A stretch of 64,000 bases of DNA from Limnephilus marmoratus (Eukaryota; Arthropoda; Insecta; Trichoptera; Limnephilidae): contig OU862928.1 of the NCBI GenBank assembly GCA_917880885.1, forward strand, positions 13,783,721-13,847,720, in the 5' to 3' direction. Positions 35,216 to 47,253 of this stretch are shown piece by piece. Position 1 is the stretch's first letter. Every line of letters begins with the position of its first letter. Both the position numbers and the translations under genes were made by a program. A model generated the notes under the pieces. That model was given only the letters and a program-made list of their open reading frames with translations. It was not told where the DNA came from and ran no database searches.

Positions 35216-35972
35216 ATATATTTTATTATAGATAAATAAATAAAAAAAATAAAAAAATTCACTGCCATCAAATGTCATAGATTTAAATGCGTTTTTTGAT
35301 TTTTTAAGCGCCTTTACATAAGTCCAGAACTGTTTGGAATCTGAAGCTAATGATAGTTCGATAGAGTCTACATAATTTTTTTGTGAGTCTCTTATTTGAC
35401 GTTTAACTAAATTACGGTAATGTGAGAATTGAGCGTAGTCTGCGAGGTGTTTACTTTTTTTCCATTTTTTATGTAGCATATATTTTTTTTATGTTACTAA
35501 TAATATGATGAGAGTACCATTTAGGGTATACTCTGAGCGATGAAGTGCGGGGTGTAGAAGTCGGTATACATTTGTAAAATATATTATTAATTAGATTGTA
35601 AAAGATTTCACTAGAGTATTCACGTCTGTTGAATTTTGGTAGACAGGTTGCCATGGGCATTCCGTAACAATTGGTATAATATCTGGTAGTTTCCTTTGTG
35701 AAAGCGCCAGGTACTTCCAACCCCTGCCATGACCTGAGGAGAATCTGTACCCGGATTAGAGGTGGGAGGAGCATAACATATGTTTATAGTTAACGATGGG
35801 TGAAATTATCTTCATTTACAATAGGATCATAGCATTTTTCAACAGAATTTACAAAGTTTTCAGCACTACGTAGTATAACGTCTAGAGTATTGCTAAAATC
35901 ATAATTAGAGACACTGATTCATCGCATTAACGATATATTCGCGAATTAAAGCGACAAAATTGAACCTTTATA
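35216..35972 (-). repeat. Segmental duplicate of 45340-46085: LINE linker and hAT end
   Basis: Nearly identical to 45340-46085. It contains a minus-strand Jockey ORF2 piece (KWYSHHIISNIKKIYAT; then KWKKSKHLADYAQFSHYRNL to KSMTFDG, one frame break between) and, at 35909 onward, the left 50 bp or so of the hAT-like element with its flank AATCATAAT and TAGAGACACTGATTCATCGC. The match stops at GCGACAAA, inside the hAT. So the unit was copied after the hAT insertion. It abuts the truncated BEL/Pao end. Confidence 0.85.
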
Positions 35973-36279
35973 AATTATTCAATTAAAATAACATGCAAAT
36001 AATAATTTCATAATAACGACTCTTAACAACACAAACACTCAAGTCTTGAAGTCCGAGATTAGTCATCTGCTTGATCCGACCAGACGCTGCACCGAGGACT
36101 TCCCATTTTTCTTTTCATCATTGGGGGGAGGGGAGAATCATCTAGCTGGTCAAAGGTAGAGACCAAGGAGAGCGTTGCAAATCCCAAGATTGCCGTGTTG
36201 AGTCATTATATTTCTTCCTTTTGTGGTAACCTCTTTCATCTTCTTCTGGAATTTCTTTCTTCCTTGGAGTTTTTTTTAT

Positions 36280-37371
36280 TTATTTCGGAGATCTTCCTTC
36301 ATCTTCTGGGGGCGAGGTCCGGGCTCGTTCTAGGTTGTCCTCCAGGGGCAGTAAACAGATTTTGGTTATGGGACGTACGAACGTCCCTTGTGATGTCCGG
36401 AGGGTGATCACCCTTACCACGCCATCAGGACCGGGATGAGAGGATAGAACGCGTGCCATACGCCACATTGCAGGCGGCAGATTGTCTTCTTTTAAGATTA
36501 CTAAGTCATCCTTCTGTAAAGATCGCTGATTGCTGGTTTGCCATTTGTATCTTCTCTGAAGCTCATCGAGATAGTCTTTTTTCCACCTGGACTAAAAACA
36601 CTGAATTAGTTCTATCATTTTTTGATATTGATCCAGTCGGTTGTACGGTATTTTCTGAACATCCAGTTTAGGAATAATAGAAGCGCTAGTGCCCATAAGG
36701 AAATGATTGGGAGTTAAAGGATTTAGGTCGTTTGGATCATTAGATAGCGGGGTCAAAGGTCTGGAATTCAAACAAGTCTCAATTTGACATATTATAGTGT
36801 ACAATAATTCAAAGGTTAAAACTGAACGATCGGTGATCCTATATAAATGATATTTGGCAGATTTAACAGCAGCCTCCCACAACCCGCCCTGGTTAGGGGC
36901 TTGTGGAGGTATGAAACTCCAATCAATACCTATATTTGCTAAATATTTTTGAATCTTGTCACCATTTTCCTTCAAACTGTCATATAATTCCTTCAATCTA
37001 TTACAAGTTCCCCTGAAATTAGTTGCATTATCAGAGTATATTCTCCTTGGCTGACCTCTGCGAGCTATAAAACGTTTTAGACAATTTAAAAATCCATCAC
37101 TAGACAAATCTGTTACCAGTTCTAGATGGACCGCCTTTGTGGCTAGACAAACAAAAATGCATAAATACGCTTTAGTGATCGGAGCCCTTTTTTGGGCTCC
37201 AGCCTTGATTGACAGCGGTCCGGAATAGTCGACACCGACCATGCTGAACGGTCGAATTGGATGGATCCGATCAGCTGGTAAATTGCCCATCAGCTGTTGG
37301 CCAATGACTGGGCGTAATCTAAAACATATAATACATTTATGTTTTTTTTTTTTTTTTTTTAATGCCGGCAA
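36280..37371 (-). pseudogene. BEL/Pao integrase core and DUF5641 tail
   Basis: The part after the LINE resumes with CIICFRLRP and continues with the first catalytic Asp in VGVDYSGPL, TKAVHLEL, the second Asp in SDNATNF and the Glu in GGLWEAAVKSAK, followed by CLNSRPLTPLSNDP. A TAG (Trp to stop) follows ELIQCF near 36592. The same frame then gives the DUF5641-type tail (DDLVILKEDNLPPAMWRMAR, then GTFVRPITKI) to 36280. All three catalytic residues are present. The N-terminal zinc finger lies on the other side of the LINE, near 40150-40240. Confidence 0.88.
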
Positions 37372-40150
37372 CCCGGTCGTTTATTGTAATAATAATCATA
37401 TACACACAAGTTAGTAGCCCGCCTCACTAGACTAAGTCTGTTCCGAGGCGGGTACATATATATATATACATAAACTTAGACACATATACATTTACATATA
37501 TATACATGCATATACACAATTATGTTCATGCACACATACACGCATATGCGCACATACTTACACACAGGTATTCGCATACGTGTACATAATCGAACTCATA
37601 GATACATATTAAAACCTAAATACATATAATCAAATAAGAATTATTGGGAGTTGAAATACAGTTATCAAGGAATTAACAAATTTCCATAAAACCAAAAATT
37701 CATCAAGTACACATAGTAATGCTAGCATCTAAATCTAGAACTATTAAATATCAACAAAATGAATACACATAGTAATGCTAGCGTCTAAATCTAGAACTAT
37801 AAGATTTCAACAAAATAATATACATATGAGGTAATAATAATATAAGCTTTCGCAAAACAAAAGCAGTATTAATAATAAAAGCATTCGTAATACAAAAGCA
37901 GTATTAATAATTAAGATAAAAATTTCTATAAGTAACCAACACATATAAGTAAATAAAGAGTGAGGATTAAAGACTAAGATGAGATTACTAATAACTTGGT
38001 GATGCTTGCCCTTTTTTTGTGTAGTAACCATGTATTGAAATGTTTGTATAGCCAGTTTAGGTTGTTTTTTGTGGTACAGTAGGTGGTTTCTTTTAGGAAG
38101 GTGTTGAAAATGTGAGGTGCGAGGTAAGATTCGTGCTTTTGGGCAAAAGTTGATTTAGTTTTAGGCACTAGAAGTAGGTTACACGATTTAGCTCTTGTGT
38201 TTTTCGGGTGAGTTATGTGGCATGGTGAGGAATTTACGCAGTTTATTTGTATGATCTTTTTAATGAACAGCTTCCTGATATCTAGTATGTTATTAGTAAT
38301 AAGTATGTTTTCCGTCGGGTGAAGATAAGGTTTTTTGAACATGATCCTAATTAATGTTTTATGAATTGTGTTAAGCGGTTTAATGTACTTGTCGGCAGCT
38401 CCCCCCCAAGCAGAAATTCCATAAGTTAGGAGGCTTTGACAAAGAGCGTAGTAAACATTTTTTAATTGTTTTAGTGACATAATGTTTCTAATAGTTTTAA
38501 AAATAAATGTTAGTTTACGGATTTTTTTAATTAGTAAGTTAATATGAAGTTCCCAGTTTAATTTACAATCCACTGTTAAGCCTAGATACTTGATATTATC
38601 AGTATGTTCTATTTTTTCGCAGTTGTGGTTTGAGGGATTTGAGGTAATATCAGGGTGTAGGTATAAAGGTGGAGAGATTTTTGGTTGCCCGGTAGTGGTT
38701 TTGCTGAATGTTAAGTATTTTGTTTTGGTGATGTTTAAGGTAAGAAGATTTTTGTCCAGCCAATTTTTTATTTCTAACATACCAGTTTCCGCACTTTTGA
38801 AGGCCTTTTCCCAACTCGGAGCTTTGAATAGAATTACCGTGTCATCTGCGTAACTGATTACCTTGTAGTCGATATATGCCATTTTAATATCGGTAAGTTC
38901 ATTTATGTAAATGAGAAATAGAAGGGGACCAAGTACACTACCTTGAGGGACGCCATACTTGATTTCTTCCGGATCACTGTAGCATTTATTAAGTTCAACT
39001 ATTTGTTTCCTATTTTAGAATAGCTAATAAACCATTCGAGCGGCGGACCGTTGATACCATTATTTTTAAGTTTTTCGTACAGAATGTCATGAGAGATAGT
39101 ATCAAAAGCCTTAGCCAGATCTAGAAAAACTCCGATGACTTTGGATCCTACATCCGTATTTTTGACAATGTAATCAGTTAATTCGGATATAGCCTGCTCT
39201 GTGCTCATTTTAGCTCGAAAACCGAATTGACAATCTGAGAGTAAGTTGTGTTTATCGAGGTAGGATATTAGCCTTTTTTTCATTGCTTTTTCCAAAACTT
39301 TCGATAAAGAATTTAATAGTGAGATAGGTCTGTAGTTAGAAATGAGAGTTTTGTCCCCTGACTTATGAATTGGAGTTATAATGGCAATTTTTAGTTTATC
39401 CGGGAAAATCCCTTGGCTAAAGCTTTGATTGAATATGTGTAGAAGAGGTATAACAATAAATTCTCGCAGATTAATCAGAATTTGGTTTGAGATTTTGTCC
39501 GGGCCCGGAGCGCAATGTGGTTTGAGAGGTAAAATAAGATCGGAAATTTCTGTTTAATTGAGTTTATATATATTAAAAGAGTGTAATGGTTGCTTGGTAG
39601 GGCTGTGTTTAGATGAAAGTTTTTTTGCAGCGTGGTGATTGTTGAGGATTTTGCTTGCTAGATTTAGGCCTACGTTGGAAAAATGAGAATTAATATAATT
39701 AGCTAGTTTAAATGGTTCGTTCTTAGTTTCAAGGATTTCTCCATTAATTGACAGTTTCTTGATATTATTATTCTTCTTGGGTTTTAAATATGCTGCTTCA
39801 TTAATGACTTTCCAAGTTTTTTTTGGATCCGTTCTGGCATTTTCAATTGCGTTCCTATAAAATTTGTATTTAGCCTGCTTAATTAATTTGTTACATAGAT
39901 TTCTATATAATAAGTAGTCATGATTAAGTTTACCGTCATGTGGGTTTTTATTTACTCTCATGTGCATTGCGTTTCGTTTGTGAATACTCTTTACTAGCCC
40001 TGCAGTGATCCATGGTTTAATTTGCAATGTTTTGTGAGCTTTGTTTTTATGTGTTTTTATTGTAGTGTGCTTGTTAGTGTACTTTTCCATAGTTATTAGG
40101 AAAGCATTTAGAGCTTTGTTCGGGTAATACTTGTTTAATTGTATTTTTTC
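37342..40150 (-). mobile_element. Group B LINE inserted in the BEL/Pao integrase
   Basis: Minus-strand pieces: linker (40153-39554; KPWITAGLVKSIHKRNAMH), a part with GPDKISNQ-like and NYRPISLLN-like text, FGFRAKMSTEQAI and FLDLAKAFDTISHD (39295-38999), then ISYADDTVILF and the C-terminal NHNCEKIEHTDNIKYLG, NTRAKSCN, STFAQKH (38882-37974). Stops separate them. The 3' end has an eight-pair hairpin (37418-37452) and a poly-A run (T-run 37342-37360 on the plus strand). AT-rich TATACA repeats lie at 37455-37560. Confidence 0.88.
37418..37452 (-). other. 3'-terminal RNA hairpin of group B LINE, copy 2
   Basis: On the minus strand CCCGCCTC pairs with GAGGCGGG over eight pairs around a 19-nt loop ending TCTAGT. 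Loop length and loop end match copy 1, while the stem sequence is different but still fully paired. Confidence 0.75.
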
Positions 40151-42140
40151 CATAGATGGGCCAGAATTTCAATCTTATTTCAGCGAGCAAAGCCTGGGTT
40201 CCTGCATGTCAATTTATATAATGATAATGTGGTATTATTAATTCGGTCAATCTATGCCTTGCAGGCAATATTATTGGGTGTTTTTGCTGAAATGTTAAAT
40301 CCTCTGAATAAGATAACCTACCTCCTACGCATAACAAACCCTCGTGCAAAAACGGGTTAAGTGATTTTAACTGGCTGTTTTTGTTTACATTTTTATTTTT
40401 TAATAAAGCTTCCTTTTCTAGAAAAAAGCAGTTATTTTGAGCCGATTCAATCAATCGTTTTAACGCTAATTCTAATTCTTCAGCCTTCAAATTACCAGTA
40501 TGCTTAAATTGCGGCTTACTACAGTTATGTTTAAACCTAAGTAGGTAAGCAATTACACGCTTTAATTTAGTTAGAGACGAGAATTTTTCAAATATGTCCC
40601 AATCACTTGCGCTAGTTACCAACATAACGTTTTTTGCCTTTGCCTCAGGCGGGTTTAAGCACTCCATTTTGGGTATTGGCCAGCTGCTAGGTTCTTCAAT
40701 CAGCCACCCTGGTCCATGCCACCAAGTGGTGGTGCTCAATAACTTCTCTGCCGGGGACCCCCTAGATAATATATCGGCGGCGTTGTCACTTGAGTTCACG
40801 TGACGCCAATCTTGATGGTTACTAAGTTCTTGTATCTCTGCTACTCGGTTAGCAACTAAGGTGTTCCAGCGGGCAGGCTGGCCTTTCAACCAGCACAAGG
40901 CGATAGTTGAATCACTCCAGTAGTAGGTGTCCGCTTCCATTATATCTAATGCTTGTTTGACAGTCCTCATTAACTTGGCTAGTAATACTGCGCTACAAAG
41001 TTCTAGTTTTGGCAATGATATGTATTTCAGGGGCGCTACCCTAGATTTGGAAGTGATTAATTGAGAATGTCTCTCACCATTTGGGTCCATTGTTACGGCA
41101 TAAATACAAGCTCTATATGCTCTCTCTGAAGCATCGCAAAATCCATGTATTTTGAGGCCATTGTAGTCTCTGCACATTACGTTTCGATCGATTTTTAATT
41201 CGTTTAATTTGGATAAATCCTCTAAGTAATTCCTCCATGGTACTAGTATTTCATTAGGCAATGCTTCATCCCATGATGCTTTTGATTGCCATAAGTTTTG
41301 CATTATCAACTTTGCTACTACAATAATTGGGCCAAGTAGCCCTAATGGATCGAACGTAGATGCTATGCATGACAATATATTACGTTTGCTTGCAGTTTGG
41401 TTCGTTGGTTTTGTTATTTTATATGAGAAGCAATCCGAGGAGTTGTTCCAAATTAGTCCCAAAATTTCTTTTGGGACTAATTTGGATTTGTCAGAGGTCG
41501 TTTTCTCAAAATTGCCTATTTCGGCAATTCCAGCTTGGCCCGCCTCGGATGACAAATCCTGCACATTCGACCTCCACTTTCGTAAGGTCATACCAGCAGA
41601 TTGCAGCAAGCTTATCAGCTGAAGCTTTAAGTGTTTACAAGATTGGATGTCATCGTCTCCCGTCAACAGGTCGTCCATGTAGAAATCCTCCTGTATGACC
41701 TGACTAGCCTTAGGAAATATATTTTGATTATCCATACCAATCTGACGCAGACACCTTGTAGCCAGGAAAGATGAAGGTCCCAAACCATAGGTGACAGTCT
41801 TCAGCTGGTAGTGACGCAGTTCATCTTCCGGCTCCTCCCGCCATACTATTTTTTGCAGCTTGCGGTCGGTTGCACTCAAATTTATCTGTCGATACATCTT
41901 TTCAATATCCGCCGTGATAACGTAGCGATGTTTCCTGAAACGTAATAGTTGTGTGTATAAATCTCTTTGAATGACTGGTCCTACCATCAAGGCATCATTC
42001 AACGATATTCCACTTGAAGTTTTCGCCGACCCATCGAAAACAACCCTTAGTTTGGTCGTCGTGCTAGACTCCTTCCGGACGGCATGACGCGGTAAAAAAT
42101 AAGAGTTAAGGTCTCCTTCTAGCTTATCGCATTCCTCCAT
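40150..42140 (-). pseudogene. BEL/Pao reverse transcriptase, RNase H and integrase start
   Basis: A 643-codon frame runs from 42140 to 40209. It shows LRVVFDGSAKTSSGISLND, YVITADIEKMYRQI (first catalytic Asp), YGLGPSSFLATR and the YMDDLL catalytic site. The connection and an RNase H-like segment follow (IHGFCDASERAY, YWSDSTIALCWL, WRHVNSSDNAADILSRG). The integrase zinc finger begins RHRLTELIIPHYH, but a TGA follows N at about 40209 just before HAGTQALLAEIR. The LINE insertion comes about 60 bp later. This frame is otherwise intact and typical of the family. Confidence 0.92.
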
Positions 42141-42153
42141 GTGACCTAGTTCC

Positions 42154-42777
42154 TTATGTATACTCTTTCATAAATTGAACATATTGTGATTTCAACTCTT
42201 TATCGGAAGACAATTTTCTCTCCAAGTTTTTAAATCTTTTCTCCGCCATGGCCAACGAATTTCCTAATTGATTGATACATGGGCGGGTAGGTAGAGTCAC
42301 CAAGAATCTACCCCTTTCATCTCTAGTATGGGTTGCCAGGAAGCTAGCTTCACAGGCCTTTTCCTCATGATTTTGAAATTTGGATGTACCTATTTCCTCT
42401 ATTTTCCAAAATTTTTCCATTTGATTGCTTATTTTATTCAAGGACAAATTACAAGTTTCTAATACTGGCCTTTTCCTGTGGTTCGTAGCGGTGGGTCCAG
42501 ATATAATCCATCCTAGCTGAGTGCGTTGTAACGTGGGTCCGGCATCCAATTTTATTCTATCATTTGTCAGGATGCTCCAGAATTCCTCCGCCCCGAGTAG
42601 TATGTCGATAGGAGCGGCGATGTTAAACTTAGAATCGGCTAGTTCCAACCCTGCAGGTAGCCTGAACTCGCTCCTAGGTATATTGGTTTGCGGTATATTT
42701 GAGGTTATGTCCTGTAAAATTAAGCAAGAAATATTTTTTTTATAATCCGATTTCAAAGAATTCAATTTTACACACAC
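42154..42777 (-). pseudogene. BEL/Pao protease to polymerase linker
   Basis: A 207-codon frame with IDILLGAEEFWSIL, TLQRTQLGWIISGP and a C-terminal GRFLVTLP, with FKNLERKLSSDKEL. This is the usual DUF1758-side linker between protease and polymerase in BEL/Pao. It ends MKEYT and a stop, then continues after a one-base shift as ELGHMEECDK, so a single indel separates it from the polymerase frame. At its start it overlaps the previous frame at an AC repeat (42768-42777), again a one-base slip. Confidence 0.85.
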
Positions 42778-44109
42778 TCTATTTTTATATGGGTAACATT
42801 ATTGTGAATTCCTGATACTGGCTTGTTTATTTTTTCAAATTCCAAATTCAATCCTTCGGCGAAATCTTTCCGGATAAAGTTGGACTGTGATCCCGAATCT
42901 AGCAGGACTCGGGCTTTATGTATCCTGTTATCCACCCCAGCAATGCCAACCATTGCCGTGGACAACAATACTATTTTTTCGGTTCTGCCTATTGCAGAGT
43001 GATTCTTGACGGACACCTCTCCAGCATCCGTCCCCATGTTTGAGGATTCCGCCTCAAACTCCTTTTTATGTAACAGCGTATTATGCCTTTCACTGTTACA
43101 CAATCTGCATTTAAAAGTTACCTTGCAATCATCAGCTAGATGGCCCGGTTTTAAACATTTAAAGCATGCTTGGCGCTCTTTTATTGCATTAACTCGACCC
43201 TGTACCTTTAAATTTAAGAATTTTTTACAATAATATACTAAGTGATCCTTATCGCAAAAAATACATTTTCCGTTTTTTACTGTTAAAAATGCTACAGATT
43301 CCCCTTTTGGGTTATTAAATCCTATCTCAGGTTTGATCCCAATAGAAGACTTTTTCTCCGTTGTTTGCATTAATTCCAAAGTTTGTGCTCGTAACGATAA
43401 ACATTTTAGAAATTCCTTTAGAGTAGGTAGTTTTCCCTCAATGGGCGATTGCTCCCAAAATTTTCTCGTATTGGAATCTAATTTATTTGAAATCACGTAA
43501 ATTATTATCGCGTCCCATTGTTCTACTGGAACTGCAAGGTTTTGTAATGCCTTCAGATTGACGTTGGTAGCGTCGATTAATTTTCGTAATCCGACCTGAT
43601 CTTCCATCTTCATGTCTTTTAACTGAAACAATGTTTGGATATGTTTGTGTACCGTAATTCTGAGATTAGTAAAGCGTTCATGAAACAATTCCCAAGACGT
43701 TTGATAACTTAATTCTGATATTTCCAAATTAGCTATTATCCTGGCTGCGTCACCCTTTAAACACGATTGCAAATAATAATATTTTTGAATGTTATTCAGT
43801 GACTGGTTATTGTGAACTAATGCCTTGAAAGTTACTACAAAATTATTCCAAGTCTTTTGGTCACCGTGGAATTCTTGAAGCTTTAAATTGGGTAATTTAA
43901 AGTCACACTTAGTTTGTTCCACAGAATCCATCGCCCCCCCTGGCAGTTGCCAGGATTGTAAAGAACTGGTTCTCGAAAGTTTTACGCTGAATTTCATTCT
44001 CCGCTTCATTTGAGTCATCGATGCTTTCTATCTGGCCCTGGATTATTTCGAATTCGTCTAATAAATCTTTAATTTTGTCGTATCTCAACTTAATCTCGTT
44101 AGCTGACAA
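42768..44109 (-). pseudogene. BEL/Pao gag and aspartic protease
   Basis: The start MSANEIKLRYDKIKDL at 44109 begins a frame ending near 43909. The main frame (44018-42768) takes over at a C7 run near 43935, so a slip broke the gene. Gag shows LPNLKLQEFHGDQKTWNNF and FTNLRITVHKHIQTL. Cysteine clusters follow (CIFCDKDHLVYYC; CFKCLKPGHLADDC; CRLCNSERHNTLLH). The protease active site is VLLDSGSQSNFI. Gag builds the particle; the protease cleaves the polyprotein. Confidence 0.9.
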
Positions 44110-44816
44110 CGTATTTAGAACCTGACTAAACCTTGTTAATTCCCCTTTAAAACCGACTGTTTTTTGATTAAACCTTTTAATTTCTCCATATTAAATTCTT
44201 ATCTGCCGCGACAATAATTCCAAAAACAAGAGATTAAAAAACAAACTGTACCGTAGTTTATAAGTAATGGCGACAATACTAAATAAAAAACAAACAACAA
44301 CGCAAAAAATACGATGGTTACCTTGTTGTTCAGAGAAAATGACAGAGTAAATATCTAGTAATGCTATGCGCTGGCGATAATTATTATAGAAATATCAAGA
44401 ACAAATATACTCCGATTTTGCTTCACTACTATTGTTTTTTACTTGCAACGGGATTAAAAAATGACATATGCGATATGACGACAGTTTTGCCGGTCGATGT
44501 TTAAAAGATTCAAATAATAATTCAACCTGTTCAATGGTTTTTCATTACTTGCAAGTTGGGAATACAACTGTGATTTATTTTAATTATACTATGACTTGCA
44601 TTTTTTGATTGTATTGAATATGGGTGATAACAATAAACAAACTGATTCTAGAAACTAATCATTGAGATTGTTCTTTAGGATTTAAAATCAGGAAATGGTA
44701 GGTCATAAGGATTATGGACACTTAGCTCTGTTTCTTGTTGACTGGATCGCTCTGGATTGTTCTTCGGTTTTTTGGCCGCTGGTTTTTTTATATTTGTTGT
44801 TATTTTGTCCAATTTT

Positions 44817-44836
44817 GTATCCGGTTAGAAGGACCA
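44817..44836 (-). other. Primer-binding site of the BEL/Pao element
   Basis: On the minus strand TGGTCCTTCTAACCGGATAC follows directly after the LTR terminal ACA. It starts with TGG, as required to pair with a tRNA 3' CCA end, and resembles the TGGTCCTTCG-type site I know from insect BEL/Pao elements. The tRNA was not identified. Confidence 0.6.
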
Positions 44837-45175
44837 TGTCAGATTCACTTCAATCTCATCAAGGGTGGTGGACTTTTTATTGTAAAACACTTTTTTTTAC
44901 TGAAGAGTCGTTTTATTTACAAACACTTTTGAGCAACAATGAAATCAACACTTTTCAGAACGAATTTTGGCCCGGACCTTGCCTGTGCAATACGGGGTCT
45001 ATACTCTAGGTAGGGGTTAATGCGAGAGAACAAAATACTTGAGTATCGCCCTTTTTATACTGCTAAAAACTATAAAAATACCGTCTTTCAGACTGTTAAA
45101 ATACAATAATAATACGCAATATAAATAGTAGATATCTACTGAGGTCACGTGCCCTAATTTGGTTGGCTGATAACA
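44837..45175 (-). repeat. 5' LTR of the BEL/Pao element
   Basis: On the minus strand the unit runs from TGTTATCAGCC (45175) to GAATCTGACA (44837). It contains a TATA box (CAGTATAAAAAGG, about 45047-45060) and a polyadenylation signal (AATAAAAAG, about 44874-44882) in the right order. The outer limit could be two bases farther (TGTGTT). No second copy was found to confirm the boundaries. Confidence 0.6.
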
Positions 45176-45259
45176 CAAGCTTCTATAAAATTCCACAGAG
45201 GTCTCTAATATGCATACTCTTTTAATAAGCTAAAAATAATTAAACCAATGGAATTAACT

Positions 45260-45331
45260 ACAGTATTTATCTCATAGATGTCACTAACTATACTTACAGT
45301 ATTTATCTCATAGATGTCACTAACTATTCTT
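45260..45331. repeat. Two tandem copies of a 36-bp unit
   Basis: ACAGTATTTATCTCATAGAT plus 16 bases is repeated once with a single difference. It lies between the BEL/Pao LTR and the duplicated LINE block. Confidence 0.85.
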
Positions 45332-45339
45332 AACATATA

Positions 45340-46031
45340 TTTTATTATAGATAAATAAATAAAAAAAAATAAAAAAAAATCATTGCCATCAAATGTCATA
45401 GATTTAAATGCGTTTTTTGATTTTTTAAGCGCCTTTACATAAGTCCAGAACTGTTTGGGATCTGAAGCTAATGATAGTTCAATAGAGTCTACATAATTTT
45501 TTTGTGAGTCTCTTATTTGACGTTTAACTAAATTACGGTAATGTGAGAATTGAGCGTAGTCTGCGAGGAGTTTACTTTTTTTCCATTTTTTATGTAGCAT
45601 ATATTTTTTTTATGTTACTAATAATATGATGAGAGTACCATTTAGGGTATACTCTGAGCGATGAAGTGCGGGGAGTAGAAGTCGGTATACATTTGTAAAA
45701 TATATTATAAATTAGATTGTAAAAGATTTCACTTAGAGTATTCACGTCTGTTGAATTTTGGTAGACAGGTTGCCATGAGCATTCCGTAACAATTGGTATA
45801 TATAATATCTGGTAGTTTCCTTTGTGAAAGCGCCAGGTACTTCCAACCCCTGCCATGACCTGAGGAGAATCTGTACCCGGATTAGAGGTGGGAGGAGCAT
45901 AACATATGTTTATAGTTAACGATGGGTAAAATTATCTTCATTTACAATAGGATCATAGCATTTTTCAACAGAATTTACAAAGTTTTCAGCACTACATAGT
46001 ACAACGTCTAGAGTATTGCTAAAATCATAAT
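45340..46031 (-). pseudogene. Jockey-like ORF2 linker fragment, second copy
   Basis: The minus-strand pieces 45856-45590 and 45600-45205 carry the same linker region as 35216-35972 (KWYSHHIISNIKKIYAT, KWKKSKLLADYAQFSHYRNL), with the same frame break. The reading ends at KSMTFDG and runs into an A/T-rich tail, so the polymerase is absent. The flank on the high side holds the hAT insertion. Confidence 0.8.
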
Positions 46032-46868
46032 TAGAGACACTGATTCATCGCATTAACGATATATTCGTGAATTAAAGCGACAAATGGTGTTTTTAGCGAC
46101 AAATACTTTAAAACGCAAAATAGCAGCGAATTTTTTTTACTATAAAAAAAATTGAGTGATGGCGTTTTCCTTGCCAAAATCTTAAAAGCTGTGTAGGAGG
46201 TAAACAACCAGGTGGTCTTAACCCAAATAAGAGAGTTGTCAGAAGCGTTCTGTGAAACTGGCATCTCATATGCTGAACCGTCAAGACAACAGCACTAATC
46301 TATTTCTTGAGCACGCAGGTAAAATGTTGAATCCTGCGATTGTAGGTCAGAATGTCCAGCGATCAGACGCTATTCTTTTAGCAAGTAAAAGTAGGCTTGC
46401 ACCAACATTCAAATCTGTCGATGACAGTAAATTTCTGGAAGGTAACAGCTATTTTCAAATACACTTGTAGAGCAAGTGAGGGATGGAGTCACTGTAGATA
46501 TAATTCAGCTACTCTTAGCTGTCAAAATTGTTCACAGAGATTTTGCTGAGACAGCTCTGATGACTGAATAGTGTTGACGCAAAAAGATTTTTTAGTCGCT
46601 ATAATCTTGTATTATATCGTAGAACGACATGACACACTATATTGAAGAAACATGTGCCATGTTGAGTTTCAAACAATAATACAATAAACATGTTTCAAGT
46701 TATTTTGCTAATTTAATTGTTTTTCCCCTCTTGCCGACTCCCATTCCTTGACGTCATCCTATTTAGCTATAAACGCTATAAAAACGCAAAAATAAAGCTA
46801 TAAAAGCTATTTTTTCAATAATTAATGCTACTTTTCTCAAAAATTAAAGCTATGAATCAGTGTCTCTA
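46032..46868 (+). mobile_element. hAT element remnant with 8-bp target duplication
   Basis: The ends TAGAGACACTGATTCATCGC and (inverted) TAGAGACACTGATTCATAGC are flanked by ATCATAAT at 46024-46031 and 46869-46876. TAGAG ends with an 8-bp duplication are hAT-like. Inside, near 46565-46680, a broken reading gives LNSVDAKRFFSRYNLVL and later ETCAMLSFKQ, the pattern of the C-terminal hAT dimerisation domain (normally DAERSFS). A 73-codon frame at 46252-46470 lies before it. The 837-bp copy lacks most of the transposase. Confidence 0.85.
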
Positions 46869-47253
46869 ATCATAATATACCAAATAATAAAGAACAACAC
46901 AAGAAGTTTCTTGTGGGCTTATTTCGTGATCCAATTACAGGCCCAATGTGGACTTTCATTTCCAAAAAAAATTGTGTTTCACCATGACTATTAAGTTCAA
47001 ATGGGATGGCGACATACAATTTCAGGCATGTTTTAGAGATACAGACCGCAAGCTAAATTTTCTAAAATCAAAAGGTACAAAGACAGGGACACATTTGTTT
47101 CCATTCAAATTTGTATGGCAGTCACTTCTAGAGTTATGAGTATATTATTAATGTTATGTACTGAGTCCTGCAAGAAATCAATGGAAAAAAGTAATATGTT
47201 TTAAATGAACATAAACCACGGGAAAAGCTTATGAATACATAATTTATTTCAAG

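Larger units (their letters stand above)
36280..45175 (-). mobile_element. BEL/Pao LTR retrotransposon, minus strand, split by a LINE
   Basis: From high to low coordinates: 5' LTR (44837-45175), primer site, gag with zinc knuckles, protease, reverse transcriptase, RNase H, integrase with zinc finger, core and DUF5641 tail (ending 36280). A group B LINE (37342-40150) splits the integrase. The 3' LTR was not found: the sequence below 36280 shows no match to the 5' LTR and runs into the duplicated block ending at 35972. Several single-base breaks are listed under its genes. It is a different BEL lineage from the fragment at 1-1491. Confidence 0.88.

Noticed and set aside
36000..36280. 3' LTR of the minus-strand BEL/Pao element
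   Set aside because: No similarity to the 44837-45175 LTR was seen, so it was not annotated.
44695..45009. 104-codon plus-strand frame over the BEL/Pao leader and LTR
   Set aside because: It overlaps the primer site and LTR on the opposite strand and has no conserved features.
46880..47250. Short frames before the exon at 47254 considered as an extra coding exon
   Set aside because: The same sequence occurs in other introns with stops and indels, so it is intron that was duplicated with the exon.
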